64,000 nucleotides of DNA, taken from positions 124,001-188,000 of the forward strand of contig NZ_JALLIN010000006.1 in the NCBI RefSeq assembly GCF_023630175.1, written 5' to 3'. A program made the position numbers and the translations under genes. Source of the DNA: Streptomyces cellostaticus. GTDB taxonomy: Bacteria > Actinomycetota > Actinomycetes > Streptomycetales > Streptomycetaceae. Below, piece after piece: positions 50,369 to 59,305 of the stretch. Within the stretch, counting starts at the first letter, position 1. Each line of letters starts with the position of its first letter. The notes beneath the pieces are model-generated. The model ran no database searches and had not been told where the DNA came from. It was given only the letters and a program-made list of their open reading frames with translations.

Positions 50369-51601
50369 ATGACGCAGGCCTCACTGTTCCGCCGGATCAC
50401 CGACTTCGCCAACCGCGCCGACCCGTACCCGCTCTACCAGGAGCTCCGCAGGACTCCGGTCCTGCACGAGGAGGAGGACGGCCCATACATCATCAGCTCG
50501 TACTGGGACATCGAGAACCTGCTCCACGATCCTCGGATCAGCTCCGACGCCGCCAACCTCGCGGCCGCCGGGGACGAGCTGGCCGAGGCACAGAGCACGG
50601 GACTCCCCCCGTCCTTCCTCCGGCTCGACCCTCCGGAGCACGACCGGCTGCGGCGGATCGCCAACAGCGCCTTCGGGCCGCCCCACAAGCCGCACCGGCT
50701 CGACTCCATGCGGGGTGAGCTGCACGAGATCGTCGACGGGCTGATCGACGGCTTCGGCGACGCGCGCGAGATCGACCTGGTGGACCAGTTCGCCTACCCG
50801 TTCCCGGTCACGGTCATCTGCCGGCTGCTGGGCGTGCCCCGCGAGGACGAGCCGCGCTTCCGCTCCTGGGTGGATCCGCTCGTCGCCAGCCTGGATCCCG
50901 AGACCCGCCAGAACGCGGACGAGGAGTTCCTGAAGGCGGCGCAGGAGGCGCGGATGGAGCTCGGCATGTACCTGGCCGGGCTAACCGAGCAGCGCACCAA
51001 GGACCCGCAGGACGACATGCTGTCCGACCTCGCGGACAGCCGCGGCCCGGAAGGCACCATGACGATGATGGAGGTGATGAGCACCGCGGTGCTGCTGCTG
51101 ATCGCCGGTCACGAGACGACGGTCAACCTCATCACCAACGGCATGCTCACCCTGCTGCGCCACCCGGACATCCTGCGGCGGCTGCGGGAGGACCCGGGCC
51201 TCGCGGCCAACATCGTGGAGGAACTCCTCCGGTACGAGCCGCCGGTGCAGATCGTCCCGCAGCGCACCTGCATCGCCGACATCGAGGTGCGCGGGGTGAC
51301 CATCCCCAAGGGCTCCCGCATCTGGCTGATGCTCGCCGCCGGCAACCGGGACCCGGAGCGGTTCAAGGACCCCGAGCGGTTCGACCCGGACCGCGGCGAC
51401 ATCCAGCACCTCGGTTTCGGCAGCGGCATCCACAGCTGTTTCGGTGCTCCGCTGGCCCGCATGGAGGCGCAGATCGCGCTGTCCGAACTGGCCCGGCGGC
51501 TGGACGATCCCCGACTGGTCGAGGATCCGCCGCCCTACCGGCCGAACGCCGTGCTGCGCGGCCCGCGCCACCTGCGGATCGCCTTCGGCGGCCTGCGCTG
51601 A
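50369..51601 (+). CDS. Cytochrome P450
   Basis: 410 aa soluble bacterial P450. I-helix LIAGHETTVNLI with the acid-alcohol pair variant Glu-Thr, K-helix EELLRYEPPVQ (ExxR), and heme loop LGFGSGIHSCFGAPLARME with Cys ligand near residue 356. ATG 50369 is 35 bp after the reductase stop. The three genes form a full electron chain, so this P450 has dedicated redox partners. The CYP family and substrate cannot be set from sequence alone; there is no biosynthetic cluster around it, so degradation or a simple tailoring role is possible. Confidence 0.95.
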   Translation: MTQASLFRRITDFANRADPYPLYQELRRTPVLHEEEDGPYIISSYWDIENLLHDPRISSDAANLAAAGDELAEAQSTGLPPSFLRLDPPEHDRLRRIANSAFGPPHKPHRLDSMRGELHEIVDGLIDGFGDAREIDLVDQFAYPFPVTVICRLLGVPREDEPRFRSWVDPLVASLDPETRQNADEEFLKAAQEARMELGMYLAGLTEQRTKDPQDDMLSDLADSRGPEGTMTMMEVMSTAVLLLIAGHETTVNLITNGMLTLLRHPDILRRLREDPGLAANIVEELLRYEPPVQIVPQRTCIADIEVRGVTIPKGSRIWLMLAAGNRDPERFKDPERFDPDRGDIQHLGFGSGIHSCFGAPLARMEAQIALSELARRLDDPRLVEDPPPYRPNAVLRGPRHLRIAFGGLR

Positions 51602-51617
51602 CCCGCGGGGCGCCGGG

Positions 51618-54608
51618 TCAGCCGGCGCGCTGGCGCAGCGCCGAACCCGATCTGCCCTTCACCACCTCGAGTTGGGCGTGGACACGGCGGCGCAGGTCGG
51701 CGACGTGGCTGACGATGCCCACACTGCGGTCGCGTTCGCGCAGCGTGTCCAGGACGTCCAGGACCTCGTCGAGACTCTGGTCGTCCAGGCTGCCGAAGCC
51801 CTCGTCGATGAAGAGCGTGTCCAGGCGGACGCCGCCCGCCTCGTCGGTGACGACGTCGGCGAGGCCGAGGGCGAGGGCGAGGGAGGCGAAGAAGGTCTCA
51901 CCACCGGACAGCGTGGCGGTGTCACGCTCGCGGCCGGTCCACGCGTCGACGACATGCAGCCCGAGGCCGCTGCGGCCGCGTCCGGTGCGGTCGTCGGAGT
52001 GGACGAGCGTGTAGCGGCCGGCGGACATGCGGTGCAGCCGCACGGTGGCCGCGGCGGCGACCTGCTCCAGGCGGGCCGCCAGCACGTACGACTCCAGGCG
52101 CATCCGGCGTTCGTTGTCGGCCGAGGTGCCCGCGGTCAGCGCGGCCAGGCGGGCCACCCGGTCGTACTCCTCGCGCAGGGGCGCCAGCCGGCGCACCGCG
52201 TCGGCGGCGCGGGCCGAGAGCCGGTCCAGCTCGGTGCTGCGGCGGTCCGCGGCGTCCCGCGCGGAAGCCGCCTCACGCAGCCGCCGTGCCGCCTCGGCCG
52301 CCGTCCGCTCCGCCGCGTCCGGGTCCGCGGGGGCCTGTCGGGCCGCGCTCGCGGCGCCGGGCTCCGCGAGCGCGGCGCGTACCGCCGTCTCCTCGGACTG
52401 CCAGGCGTCCAGGCGGTGCTGGAGTTCGCGGTGGGCCGCGTCGTCCAGGAGGGCGGCGGCCGCCGCCCGCGGGGTGTCGAAGCCTGCGCGGAAGGCGGCG
52501 TCGGCGAGGCGGGCGTCGGCGTCCTTCAGCCGCTGGGCGGCGTCCTCGGCCGCACGGGCGGCGTCGGCGGCCTCGGTGAGCCGGGCCGTCCGCCGCTCCA
52601 GTTCCGCGGCCCGGGCGGCGACGCTGGACGCGGCCCCCCGCGCCCGGGTCAGCTCCTGCTCCAGTGCGGCCTGCTCGCGCTCCAGGGTCTCGCGCCGGGT
52701 CAGGCGTGCGGCGGTGCGTACGGCGGCGCGCTGGCGCTCGTCCAGGCGCCGCTCGCGCTCCTGCTCGGCCGCGCGCAGCTCCTCGTGGGCGGCGTGCAGG
52801 GCGGAGGCTTCCCGGCGGGCGCCCGCGCAGTCACGCTCGAGTGCGTCGGCCTCGGCGGCCAGCCGCTCGGTCGGGGTGTCACCGGCCTCGGCGGTGGCGG
52901 CGGCCAGCGCCTCGCGGACGGCGCCGAGGCGCCGCTCGTTCTCGGCGTGCCGTTCCTCGGCCCGCCGGCAGTCGGCGAGGGCGCGCTCCTCGGTCTCGCG
53001 GTCGACGTGCCCGGCGGTCCGGCCGGCCGGCGCGGGGTGCTCGGTGGCTCCGCAGACGGCGCAGGGCTCGCCGTCGGTGAGCTGCGCGGCCAGCTCGGCG
53101 GCGATGCCGTTGAGGCGCTGTTCCTTCAGGTCGAGCCAGTGTGCGCGGGCGTCCACGGCCCGCTGCCGCGAGGCCAGCGCCAGGTTCCGGGCCCGCTCCA
53201 GCTCCGAGGCGAGTTCGTCCCGGCTGCGTGCCGCGGCGAGGCGCCGCTGCGCGGGTTCGCGCCGGACGGCGAGCTGTTCGGCTCGGGTGGCCGCCTCCTG
53301 CGCGGATTCGACGCGGGACCGCAGGGCCGCGCGGGTGGTGTCCCAGTCGGCGAGCCAGGCCTCGGCCTCGCGCAGCACGTCCTCGTCGGCGCGCTCCTGC
53401 TGGTCGAGCCCGGCCCGCTCCTCGGCGGCCTCGGCGAGCCGGCGTTCGGCGCGCCGGGCCGACTCCAGGCCGCCGAGTTCCTCGGCGGCCCGGCGGGCGG
53501 CGGCCGCGAGGCCCGCGGGGCCGTCGCCCGCGTGGGGGCCGGGCAGGGCGACGCGTGCGCGTGCCTCGGCCCCGGCCGCGTCGCGGTGCTCGTCCTCGGC
53601 CGCGTTCCGCAGGTCGAGCGCGGGTGCCACCGTCTCGGCCTTGCGGGCCCGCGCCATCCGCTCCTGCGCCTCGCGGTGCGCTCCGGCCTCCGCCTCGAGG
53701 CGTTCCGCGCGCCGCCGGGCCTCGACGAACCGGCCCTGCAGCCGGGCGAGTTCGCGTGCCTCGTCCAGGGCCTGCCGGGCCGTGCCGTGGGCGGACTCGG
53801 CGGCGGAGAGGCCGCACTGGGCGACGGCGAGGCGCTCACGCGCGGTGCTGCGGGCCACGGCGGCGGCACCGAGCACGGCCTCGGCGAGCCCCGGCTCCCC
53901 GGGGCCCAGCTCGGGCAGCTCCATGGCGTCGCCCGCCTCCTGCTGCATGCGGTGGGCGTCGGCGAGCAGCGCGGCGTCGCCTTCGCGCACCCGGGCCTCG
54001 CTCGCGCGCCGGCGCTCGGCGAGCCGCTTCTCGACGTCGGAGAAGCGCCGGGTGTCGAAGAGGCGGCCGAGCAGCCGGCCACGGGCCTCGGCGTCGGCGC
54101 GCAGGAAACGCGCGAAGTCGCCCTGGGGCAGCAGGACCACCTGGCAGAACTGCTCGCGGCTCATGCCGAGGAGCTGGGTGATCTCCTCGCCGATCTCCTG
54201 GTGGGAGCGGCTGAGGTCCTTCCAGGTACCGGCCGGTGCGTCGTACTCGCGCAGCCACGTCTGGGCCTTGTCGACGGTCGTGCCGGTGCCGCGCAGCTTG
54301 CGCCGCTCCCACGGCGGCTGCCGGGTGATCTCCAGCCGCCGTCCGGCGACGGTGAGTTCGAGGCGGATCGTGGTGCGCGTGCCCGGTTCGGCGTGGTCGC
54401 TGCGCAGGTTCATGCCCTGGCCGGTCTGCCGGGCGCCGGGCACGGTGCCGTAGAGGGCGTAGCAGACGGCGTCCAGGACGGAGGTCTTGCCGGCGCCGGT
54501 GGGGCCGTGGAGCAGGAACAGCCCGGCGGCGGAGAGGGCGTCGAAGTCGACGCTCTGGGAGCCGCCGAAGGGCCCGAAGGCGGTGATGTCGAGCCGGTGC
54601 AGTCTCAC
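51618..54608 (-). CDS. sbcC: SbcC subunit of the SbcCD nuclease
   Basis: 996 aa SMC-like ATPase that with SbcD opens hairpins and trims DNA ends. Walker A is LLHGPTGAGKTSVLDAV near residue 33, followed by a Q-loop (EQFCQVVLLPQGDFARFLRA). Two long coiled-coil arms of Ala/Arg/Glu heptads flank a zinc hook CAVCG near residue 518. The signature LSGGETFFASLALALGLADV and Walker B LDTLFIDEGFGSLDD are near the end. The start is GTG 54608, overlapping the sbcD stop (GTGA). It converges with the P450 gene 16 bp away. Confidence 0.95.
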   Translation of the reverse strand: MRLHRLDITAFGPFGGSQSVDFDALSAAGLFLLHGPTGAGKTSVLDAVCYALYGTVPGARQTGQGMNLRSDHAEPGTRTTIRLELTVAGRRLEITRQPPWERRKLRGTGTTVDKAQTWLREYDAPAGTWKDLSRSHQEIGEEITQLLGMSREQFCQVVLLPQGDFARFLRADAEARGRLLGRLFDTRRFSDVEKRLAERRRASEARVREGDAALLADAHRMQQEAGDAMELPELGPGEPGLAEAVLGAAAVARSTARERLAVAQCGLSAAESAHGTARQALDEARELARLQGRFVEARRRAERLEAEAGAHREAQERMARARKAETVAPALDLRNAAEDEHRDAAGAEARARVALPGPHAGDGPAGLAAAARRAAEELGGLESARRAERRLAEAAEERAGLDQQERADEDVLREAEAWLADWDTTRAALRSRVESAQEAATRAEQLAVRREPAQRRLAAARSRDELASELERARNLALASRQRAVDARAHWLDLKEQRLNGIAAELAAQLTDGEPCAVCGATEHPAPAGRTAGHVDRETEERALADCRRAEERHAENERRLGAVREALAAATAEAGDTPTERLAAEADALERDCAGARREASALHAAHEELRAAEQERERRLDERQRAAVRTAARLTRRETLEREQAALEQELTRARGAASSVAARAAELERRTARLTEAADAARAAEDAAQRLKDADARLADAAFRAGFDTPRAAAAALLDDAAHRELQHRLDAWQSEETAVRAALAEPGAASAARQAPADPDAAERTAAEAARRLREAASARDAADRRSTELDRLSARAADAVRRLAPLREEYDRVARLAALTAGTSADNERRMRLESYVLAARLEQVAAAATVRLHRMSAGRYTLVHSDDRTGRGRSGLGLHVVDAWTGRERDTATLSGGETFFASLALALGLADVVTDEAGGVRLDTLFIDEGFGSLDDQSLDEVLDVLDTLRERDRSVGIVSHVADLRRRVHAQLEVVKGRSGSALRQRAG

Positions 54609-55768
54609 CGGGCCACCTCCCGCACCGCGTCGTGGGCGCGCACCGCGTCGAAGGCGTCGCGGAGCACGGCCGCCTCCCGCTCGTCGGGGCCGGCGCCGCG
54701 CACGTGGGCGACGAAGTCCTCGGCGATCTCCTGGTCGCCGCGGCCGGCGAGTCGCCGGGCGTACGAGACGCGCGGGTCGTCGGCTTCCCGGTCCGGGGCG
54801 AAGACCAGGCTGAGGGTGTGCGGGAAGCGCTCGGTGAGGCGGGCCATGGGGTCGGCCGGGCGGACCGCGTCGGTGAGGGTGGCCTCGATCCAGGCGTCCT
54901 CGTGGGGGCTGAGGCCGGGGTCGGCGAGGAGGTCCTCCAGGGTGCCCCTGAGCCGGGCCAGCGGGCGCGGCACCGGGCAGTCGAGGCGCTCGGCGGTGAC
55001 GGAGCCGTCGGCGGCCAGGTCGACGAGCCACATGCTCTTGCGGTGGTCGGCCTCGGAGAAGGAGTAGGCGAGCGGGGAGCCCGAGTAGCGGACCCGCTCG
55101 GTGAGGGTCTGGCAGCCGTGCAGGTGCCCGAGCGCCACGTAGTCGACGCCGTCGAAGACCCCGGCCGGCACGGCGGCCACCCCACCGACGGTGATGTCCC
55201 GTTCGCTGTCGCTGGCCAGTCCGCCGGTGACGAAGGCGTGCGCGAGGACGACGGAACGCGTGCCCCGCGCGCGGCCGGCGAGGTCGGCCCGGACCCGCTC
55301 CATGGCGGCGGCGAGCACGGCCTCGTGACCCGCCTTCTCGACCGCGAACTCCTCCTTCACGAGGGCGGGTTCGAGGTACGGCAGGCCGTAGAAGGCGACG
55401 TCCCCGTGGGTGTCGCGCAGCACCACCGGGGTGCCGGCGGCGGCCGGCTCGGTGCGCAGGTATATGCCGGCGCGGTCGATGAGTCCGGCGCCGACGCCGA
55501 GGCGGCGGGCCGAGTCGTGGTTGCCGGAGATCATCACCGTGGGCACCCCGAGCTCCGCGAGGCGGTGCAGGGCGTCGTCGAAGAGCTCGACGGCGGCGAG
55601 CGGTGGCACCGCGCGGTCGTACACGTCACCGGAGACGACCACCGCGTCCACCGCGCGCTCACGCACGGTGTCGACGAGGTGCCCGATGAACCCGGCCTGG
55701 GCGCCGAGCATGTTCACCCGGTGGAAGGCCCGGCCCAGGTGCCAGTCGGACGTGTGCAGGAGTCGCAT
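54605..55768 (-). CDS. sbcD: SbcD nuclease subunit
   Basis: 387 aa Mre11-like metallophosphoesterase. LHTSDWHLGRAFH, VVSGDVYDRAVPP, VMISGNHDSARRL and LGHLHGCQ are the phosphodiesterase motifs with metal ligands. ATG 55768 (MRLLHTSDWHLG) is chosen over a longer frame, as the family starts here. Coupled to sbcC by a 4-bp overlap. Confidence 0.96.
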   Translation of the reverse strand: MRLLHTSDWHLGRAFHRVNMLGAQAGFIGHLVDTVRERAVDAVVVSGDVYDRAVPPLAAVELFDDALHRLAELGVPTVMISGNHDSARRLGVGAGLIDRAGIYLRTEPAAAGTPVVLRDTHGDVAFYGLPYLEPALVKEEFAVEKAGHEAVLAAAMERVRADLAGRARGTRSVVLAHAFVTGGLASDSERDITVGGVAAVPAGVFDGVDYVALGHLHGCQTLTERVRYSGSPLAYSFSEADHRKSMWLVDLAADGSVTAERLDCPVPRPLARLRGTLEDLLADPGLSPHEDAWIEATLTDAVRPADPMARLTERFPHTLSLVFAPDREADDPRVSYARRLAGRGDQEIAEDFVAHVRGAGPDEREAAVLRDAFDAVRAHDAVREVAR

Positions 55769-55897
55769 GATCCCCGAGACTAACGGCCGGGTCCGACACC
55801 ACGGATGGTTGCTCCCGTATCGGCCCGTCATGACCCCCTCCATCCACAGGGGTTATGCCCGATTGGCGAATTACTTCCGTTATCGGGGCGGTGAACG

Positions 55898-56524
55898 TCA
55901 CGCGTCCCCGTAGGCCTCGCCGCCCACTTCGAGGGCGGCCGTGCCCGCCGTCGCGTCGGCCAGCCAGGCGCGGAAGGCCTCGACGTCGGCGTCCGGCAGA
56001 CCGATCTCGATGGTGACCGCCTCGCCGTAGCGGACGTCCCGGACCTCGCGTCCGGTGGCGCGCAGGTCGTTGTGGACCCTGCCCGCGCGCTGGTGGTCCA
56101 CGGTGACCGTGACGAGCCGGAACCGGCGCCGGGTGACCGTGCCGAGCGTGTCCAGGGCCTCGCCGACGGAGCCGCCGTAGGCCCGGATGAGGCCGCCGGC
56201 GCCGAGCTTGACGCCGCCGTAGTAGCGGGTGACGACGGCGACCACGTACCGCATGTCGCGGCGGAGCAGCATCTGCAGCATCGGCACGCCGGCCGTGCCA
56301 CCCGGTTCGCCGTCGTCGCCGGCCTTCTGGACGGCCGCGTCCGCGCCGATGACGTACGCCCAGCAGTTGTGCGAGGCGTCGGCGTGCTCCTTGCGGACGG
56401 CCGCGAGGAACTCCTGGGCCTCCCGCTCGGTGGCCGCCGGCGCGAGGGCGCACAGGAAGCGGGAACGGTTGATCTCGATCTCGTGCACGCCCGCGCGGGC
56501 GACCGTGCGGTACTCGTCCTGCAT
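55898..56524 (-). CDS. YigZ/IMPACT-family protein
   Basis: 208 aa. The UPF0029 N-terminal domain has EINRSRFLCALAPAATEREA and HADASHNCWAYVIG. DDGEPGGTAGVPMLQMLLR and VVTRYYGGVKLGAGGLIRAY are the family signatures. The C-terminal DUF1949 domain follows. The family is linked to translation regulation in eukaryotes (IMPACT); its bacterial role is unclear. The gene is monocistronic, separate from sixA by 60 bp. Confidence 0.92.
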   Translation of the reverse strand: MQDEYRTVARAGVHEIEINRSRFLCALAPAATEREAQEFLAAVRKEHADASHNCWAYVIGADAAVQKAGDDGEPGGTAGVPMLQMLLRRDMRYVVAVVTRYYGGVKLGAGGLIRAYGGSVGEALDTLGTVTRRRFRLVTVTVDHQRAGRVHNDLRATGREVRDVRYGEAVTIEIGLPDADVEAFRAWLADATAGTAALEVGGEAYGDA

Positions 56525-56584
56525 CCGGCCAGCCTATGCGAGCACCGCTGTCGCCCTGTTCACGGTGCGGGCCGCACCCGCGGG

Positions 56585-57136
56585 CTACCGCTCCCCGCCC
56601 TTCCTCCCGCGCGGCACGGTGACCGACGTCAGCAGGGCCCCGCCCCGGACGAGGGCCGGCCAGCCGGTGCCGCGCCAGGCCAGGACGGCGAGCGCGGACG
56701 TCGGGAACTTCGCGCGCACCCGCTCCAGGGTGTCGTCGAGCCCGTCCCCGGCCAGTTCGAGGACCAGTTCCTCCAGTCCGGGGTTGTGCCCGACCAGCAG
56801 CAGCGTCTCGACCTCGCGCGGCGTCTCGCGCACGGCCTCCATCAGGTCCGGCACGGCGGCCCCGTACAGCCTCGGGTCGTAGCGGACCGGGGGCGGGGTG
56901 CCCCACTGCGCGGAGGCCAGCTCCCAGGTGCGGCGGGCGCGCACGGCGGTGGAGCACAGGGCGAGGTCGGGCAGGCAGTCGGCCTCGGCGAGCGCGCGGC
57001 CGACGGCCGGGGCGTCCCGCAGACCGCGTGCCGCCAGCGGACGCCGGTGGTCCGCGACCCCCTCCGGCCAGGCAGACTTGGCGTGCCGCAGCACGACCAG
57101 CCGCCGCAGCGGGCCCGCGCCCGCCCGCTCGATCAT
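56585..57136 (-). CDS. SixA-type phosphohistidine phosphatase
   Basis: 183 aa histidine phosphatase superfamily. The catalytic RHG-like motif is LVVLRHAKSAWPEG (RHAKS, as in SixA). VGHNPGLEELVLEL supplies the second His. The ATG 57136 overlaps the stop of the next upstream gene (ATGA). It may dephosphorylate a phosphohistidine protein. Coupled to the CysRS-like gene. Confidence 0.9.
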   Translation of the reverse strand: MIERAGAGPLRRLVVLRHAKSAWPEGVADHRRPLAARGLRDAPAVGRALAEADCLPDLALCSTAVRARRTWELASAQWGTPPPVRYDPRLYGAAVPDLMEAVRETPREVETLLLVGHNPGLEELVLELAGDGLDDTLERVRAKFPTSALAVLAWRGTGWPALVRGGALLTSVTVPRGRKGGER

Positions 57137-57924
57137 CCGAGGCTCCCGAGATCCCGCGGGAGGTCGAGTGCGAGCAGCCGGTCGGCGTACGCGTACGTCT
57201 CGAACCGTGCCCCGTCCGGGATGCCCCGGGCGCACTCCACGTCGCCCAGCACGCCCAGCACCCCGGGCAGGTCGAGGTCGTCCTCCCAGGCGGCCCGCAG
57301 CCGCCTTCGCACCTCCTCCGGCACCGGCCGCGAGGGCTGCCGCGCCCACCCCGCCACGGCCCGCCGCCACCGGGCGAGCGTGCGCGCCGCCTCACCCAGC
57401 CGTTCGGTGTCGAGCGCCGCGGGCGCGGCGCGCGGGACGGAGAGGAGCGCGAGCCGGAGGGCGCCGGAGTCCGCGCCGGCGGAGAGGAGGGCGCGCAGCG
57501 CCGCGTCGGCCGCCGGGGCACCGGGCGGCGCCGCCGCGGCCGGCCCCGGCGGCTCCCCCGTCCAGGTCACCGGAGCGACGGCCACCACGGTTCCCGAGCC
57601 CGGCGCCGTGTCCCGCTCCCCCGTCACGTGCAGGACCTGGGCCTCCCCCAGGCCGGAGGCGAGGTCACGGCCGTCCTCGAAGGGACGGACGGACAGGGTG
57701 GTGGCGGCCGCGCGGAGTTCGGCGAGCCGCCGGGGCGCGGTGAGGATGGTCCAGACGGGGGTGCCGCCGAGTTCCAGGGCGCGGACGAGGACATCGGCGG
57801 TGAGCAGGACCCGCAGGGCGGTCAGGTCCAGGCCGGAGGCGTAGGCCTCGATCCGGGTCAGGCCGCGGCGGGCGGGCGCGGCGGAGACGGACTCACCGGT
57901 TCGGGCGTCGAGGATGCGCAGCAC
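57133..57924 (-). CDS. Cysteinyl-tRNA synthetase-like protein without catalytic motifs
   Basis: 263 aa, unknown function. The N-terminus MLRILDARTGESVSAAPARR then TRIEAYASGLDLTALRVLLT, ADVLVRALELGGTPVWTIL resembles the start of CysRS/MshC (RxYDT..., YVCGPTVYD, LRxxLxxDVLxRxLExxG). The C-terminal RRRLRAAWEDDLDLPGVLGV resembles the CysRS helical domain. The HIGH, zinc Cys and KMSKS motifs are missing and the chain is half the usual length. Probably a pseudo-enzyme. GTG 57924 with TACGCT upstream, perhaps leaderless. Coupled to the SixA gene. Confidence 0.7.
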   Translation of the reverse strand: MLRILDARTGESVSAAPARRGLTRIEAYASGLDLTALRVLLTADVLVRALELGGTPVWTILTAPRRLAELRAAATTLSVRPFEDGRDLASGLGEAQVLHVTGERDTAPGSGTVVAVAPVTWTGEPPGPAAAAPPGAPAADAALRALLSAGADSGALRLALLSVPRAAPAALDTERLGEAARTLARWRRAVAGWARQPSRPVPEEVRRRLRAAWEDDLDLPGVLGVLGDVECARGIPDGARFETYAYADRLLALDLPRDLGSLG

Positions 57925-58064
57925 GGCCCGAGCGTAGGCGCGGCGGCGGCCGGACGTGGGCACCTTGGGCCGATTCCGGCGCCGTGGCGGGGAACCGGGG
58001 GAATCAGCGCCCGGTGGGTGCTGTTGCCCCGACGACAGTTCCCCCGCAGCACGAGGAGGCGGCC

Positions 58065-58469
58065 GTGTACGGCGACGAGGCGACGATCCGCAGGATCCTG
58101 ACCGAGGTGGGGGACACCTGGGCCGTGGTCGGCCTGTCCGCGAACCGGCGGCGGGCCGCCCACGGCGTGGCACGGGTGCTGCAGCGGTTCGGCAAGCGCG
58201 TCGTGCCGGTGCATCCGAAGGCGGAGACGGTGCACGGCGAGCCCGGCTACGCCTCGCTCGCGGAGATCCCCTTCGAGGTCGACGTGGTGGACGTGTTCGT
58301 CAACAGCGAGCTGGCCGGCGCGGTCGCCGACGAGGCGGTGGCGAAGGGCGCCAGAGCGGTGTGGTTCCAGCTCGGCGTCGTCGACGAGGAGGCCGGGGAG
58401 CGGGTCCGGGCCGCCGGGCTGGACATGGTGATGGACCGCTGCCCGGCGATCGAGATTCCCCGCCTGTAG
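58065..58469 (+). CDS. CoA-binding protein (YccU-like)
   Basis: 134 aa single Rossmann domain like the N-terminal CoA-binding part of succinyl-CoA synthetase. WAVVGLSANRRRAAHGVARV has the GxSxxxxR.....V pattern. FGKRVVPVHPKAETVHGEPG and VDVVDVFVNSELAG follow the family. The C-terminus has DRCPAIEIPRL. GTG 58065 has GAGGAGG at six bases. No partner domain is present. The role is probably CoA or thioester sensing. Confidence 0.9.
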   Translation: MYGDEATIRRILTEVGDTWAVVGLSANRRRAAHGVARVLQRFGKRVVPVHPKAETVHGEPGYASLAEIPFEVDVVDVFVNSELAGAVADEAVAKGARAVWFQLGVVDEEAGERVRAAGLDMVMDRCPAIEIPRL

Positions 58470-58668
58470 GGGACTGCCTCAGCTTCTTCCCACCATGCGC
58501 CGCTGACCGGTCGGCGGCGGCGCTGCCCCGCCACCCGTGCACGGCGTCGGCCACCGGCGCCGTGCGCGCGGCCAGGCAGTCCGGGGCGGGAAGGGCGGTC
58601 TCGAAGTCTCCGACGGGTGCGCGCATGGCCGCACGCCGACAAGGCGCCCCGGCCGGCGGGCCGCCGTC

Positions 58669-59241
58669 TCAGAGGACGGGCGGCACCGAGACGGCCATCA
58701 TCATCTCCATCGGCACGTCACCCCGGTTGCCGTACAGGTGCGGCACATTGGCCTCGAAGGAGGCGCTCGCGCCGGCCGGCACGCGGTACTCCTCGCCGTC
58801 CACGGTGAGCGTCAGCTCGCCCGCGGTGACATGGACCAGTTCGACGGTTCCGGCGGGGTGGGGCTCGGAGGGGCTGTTCTCGCCCGGCATCAGCCGCCAG
58901 TCCCAGATCTCCAGCGGCCCGGGGGCCTCGGTCCCGGCCAGCAGCCGGTTGTAGCTGCCGGCCTCGGTGTGCCACAGCCGTACGGCGCGCTCGGCGGGGA
59001 CGATGCGGACCTTGGGGCCCCGCTCGTAGTCGAGGAGGGTGGTGACACTCACCCCGAGCGCGTCACCGATCTTGACGACGGTGCCGATGCTCGGGTTGGT
59101 GCGGGCCTGCTCGATCTGGATGAGCATCCCGCGGCTGACTCCGGCCCGGGCGGCGAGGACGTCCAGCGTGAAGCCGCGCACCGCGCGCCAGTGCCGCACG
59201 TTGCGGGCCAGGGACTGGGTCAGGAGTTCGAGGTCCGACAC
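58669..59241 (-). CDS. XRE-family regulator with cupin domain
   Basis: 190 aa. HTH_3 at residues 10-70 (VRHWRAVRGFTLDVLAARAG, VSRGMLIQIEQARTNPSIGT). A cupin lies at about 110-185 (GENSPSEPHPAGTVELVHVT, AGELTLTVDGEEYRVPAGAS). Such HTH-cupin proteins (PuuR/SinR-like) bind small ligands. GTG 59241. It is next to an acetyltransferase-like gene 65 bp upstream on the same strand; regulation of it is uncertain. The gap 58470-58668 shows no gene. Confidence 0.92.
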   Translation of the reverse strand: MSDLELLTQSLARNVRHWRAVRGFTLDVLAARAGVSRGMLIQIEQARTNPSIGTVVKIGDALGVSVTTLLDYERGPKVRIVPAERAVRLWHTEAGSYNRLLAGTEAPGPLEIWDWRLMPGENSPSEPHPAGTVELVHVTAGELTLTVDGEEYRVPAGASASFEANVPHLYGNRGDVPMEMMMAVSVPPVL

Positions 59242-59305
59242 GATCCGTCCAATGTCCGGGGTTCAGCAAACTGTACCGAGCAGTATCCCCCGGCGACCGG
59301 TCGCC

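Noticed and set aside
51444-55067. A plus-strand open frame of about 1200 codons opposite sbcC
   Set aside because: Gly/Ala/Leu-rich without motifs; sbcC and sbcD on the minus strand have full catalytic signatures.
58471-58581. GGACTGCCT...AGGCAGTCC inverted repeat flanking 93 bp
   Set aside because: Nine bases at this spacing can arise by chance in GC-rich DNA and the interior matches neither repeat family.
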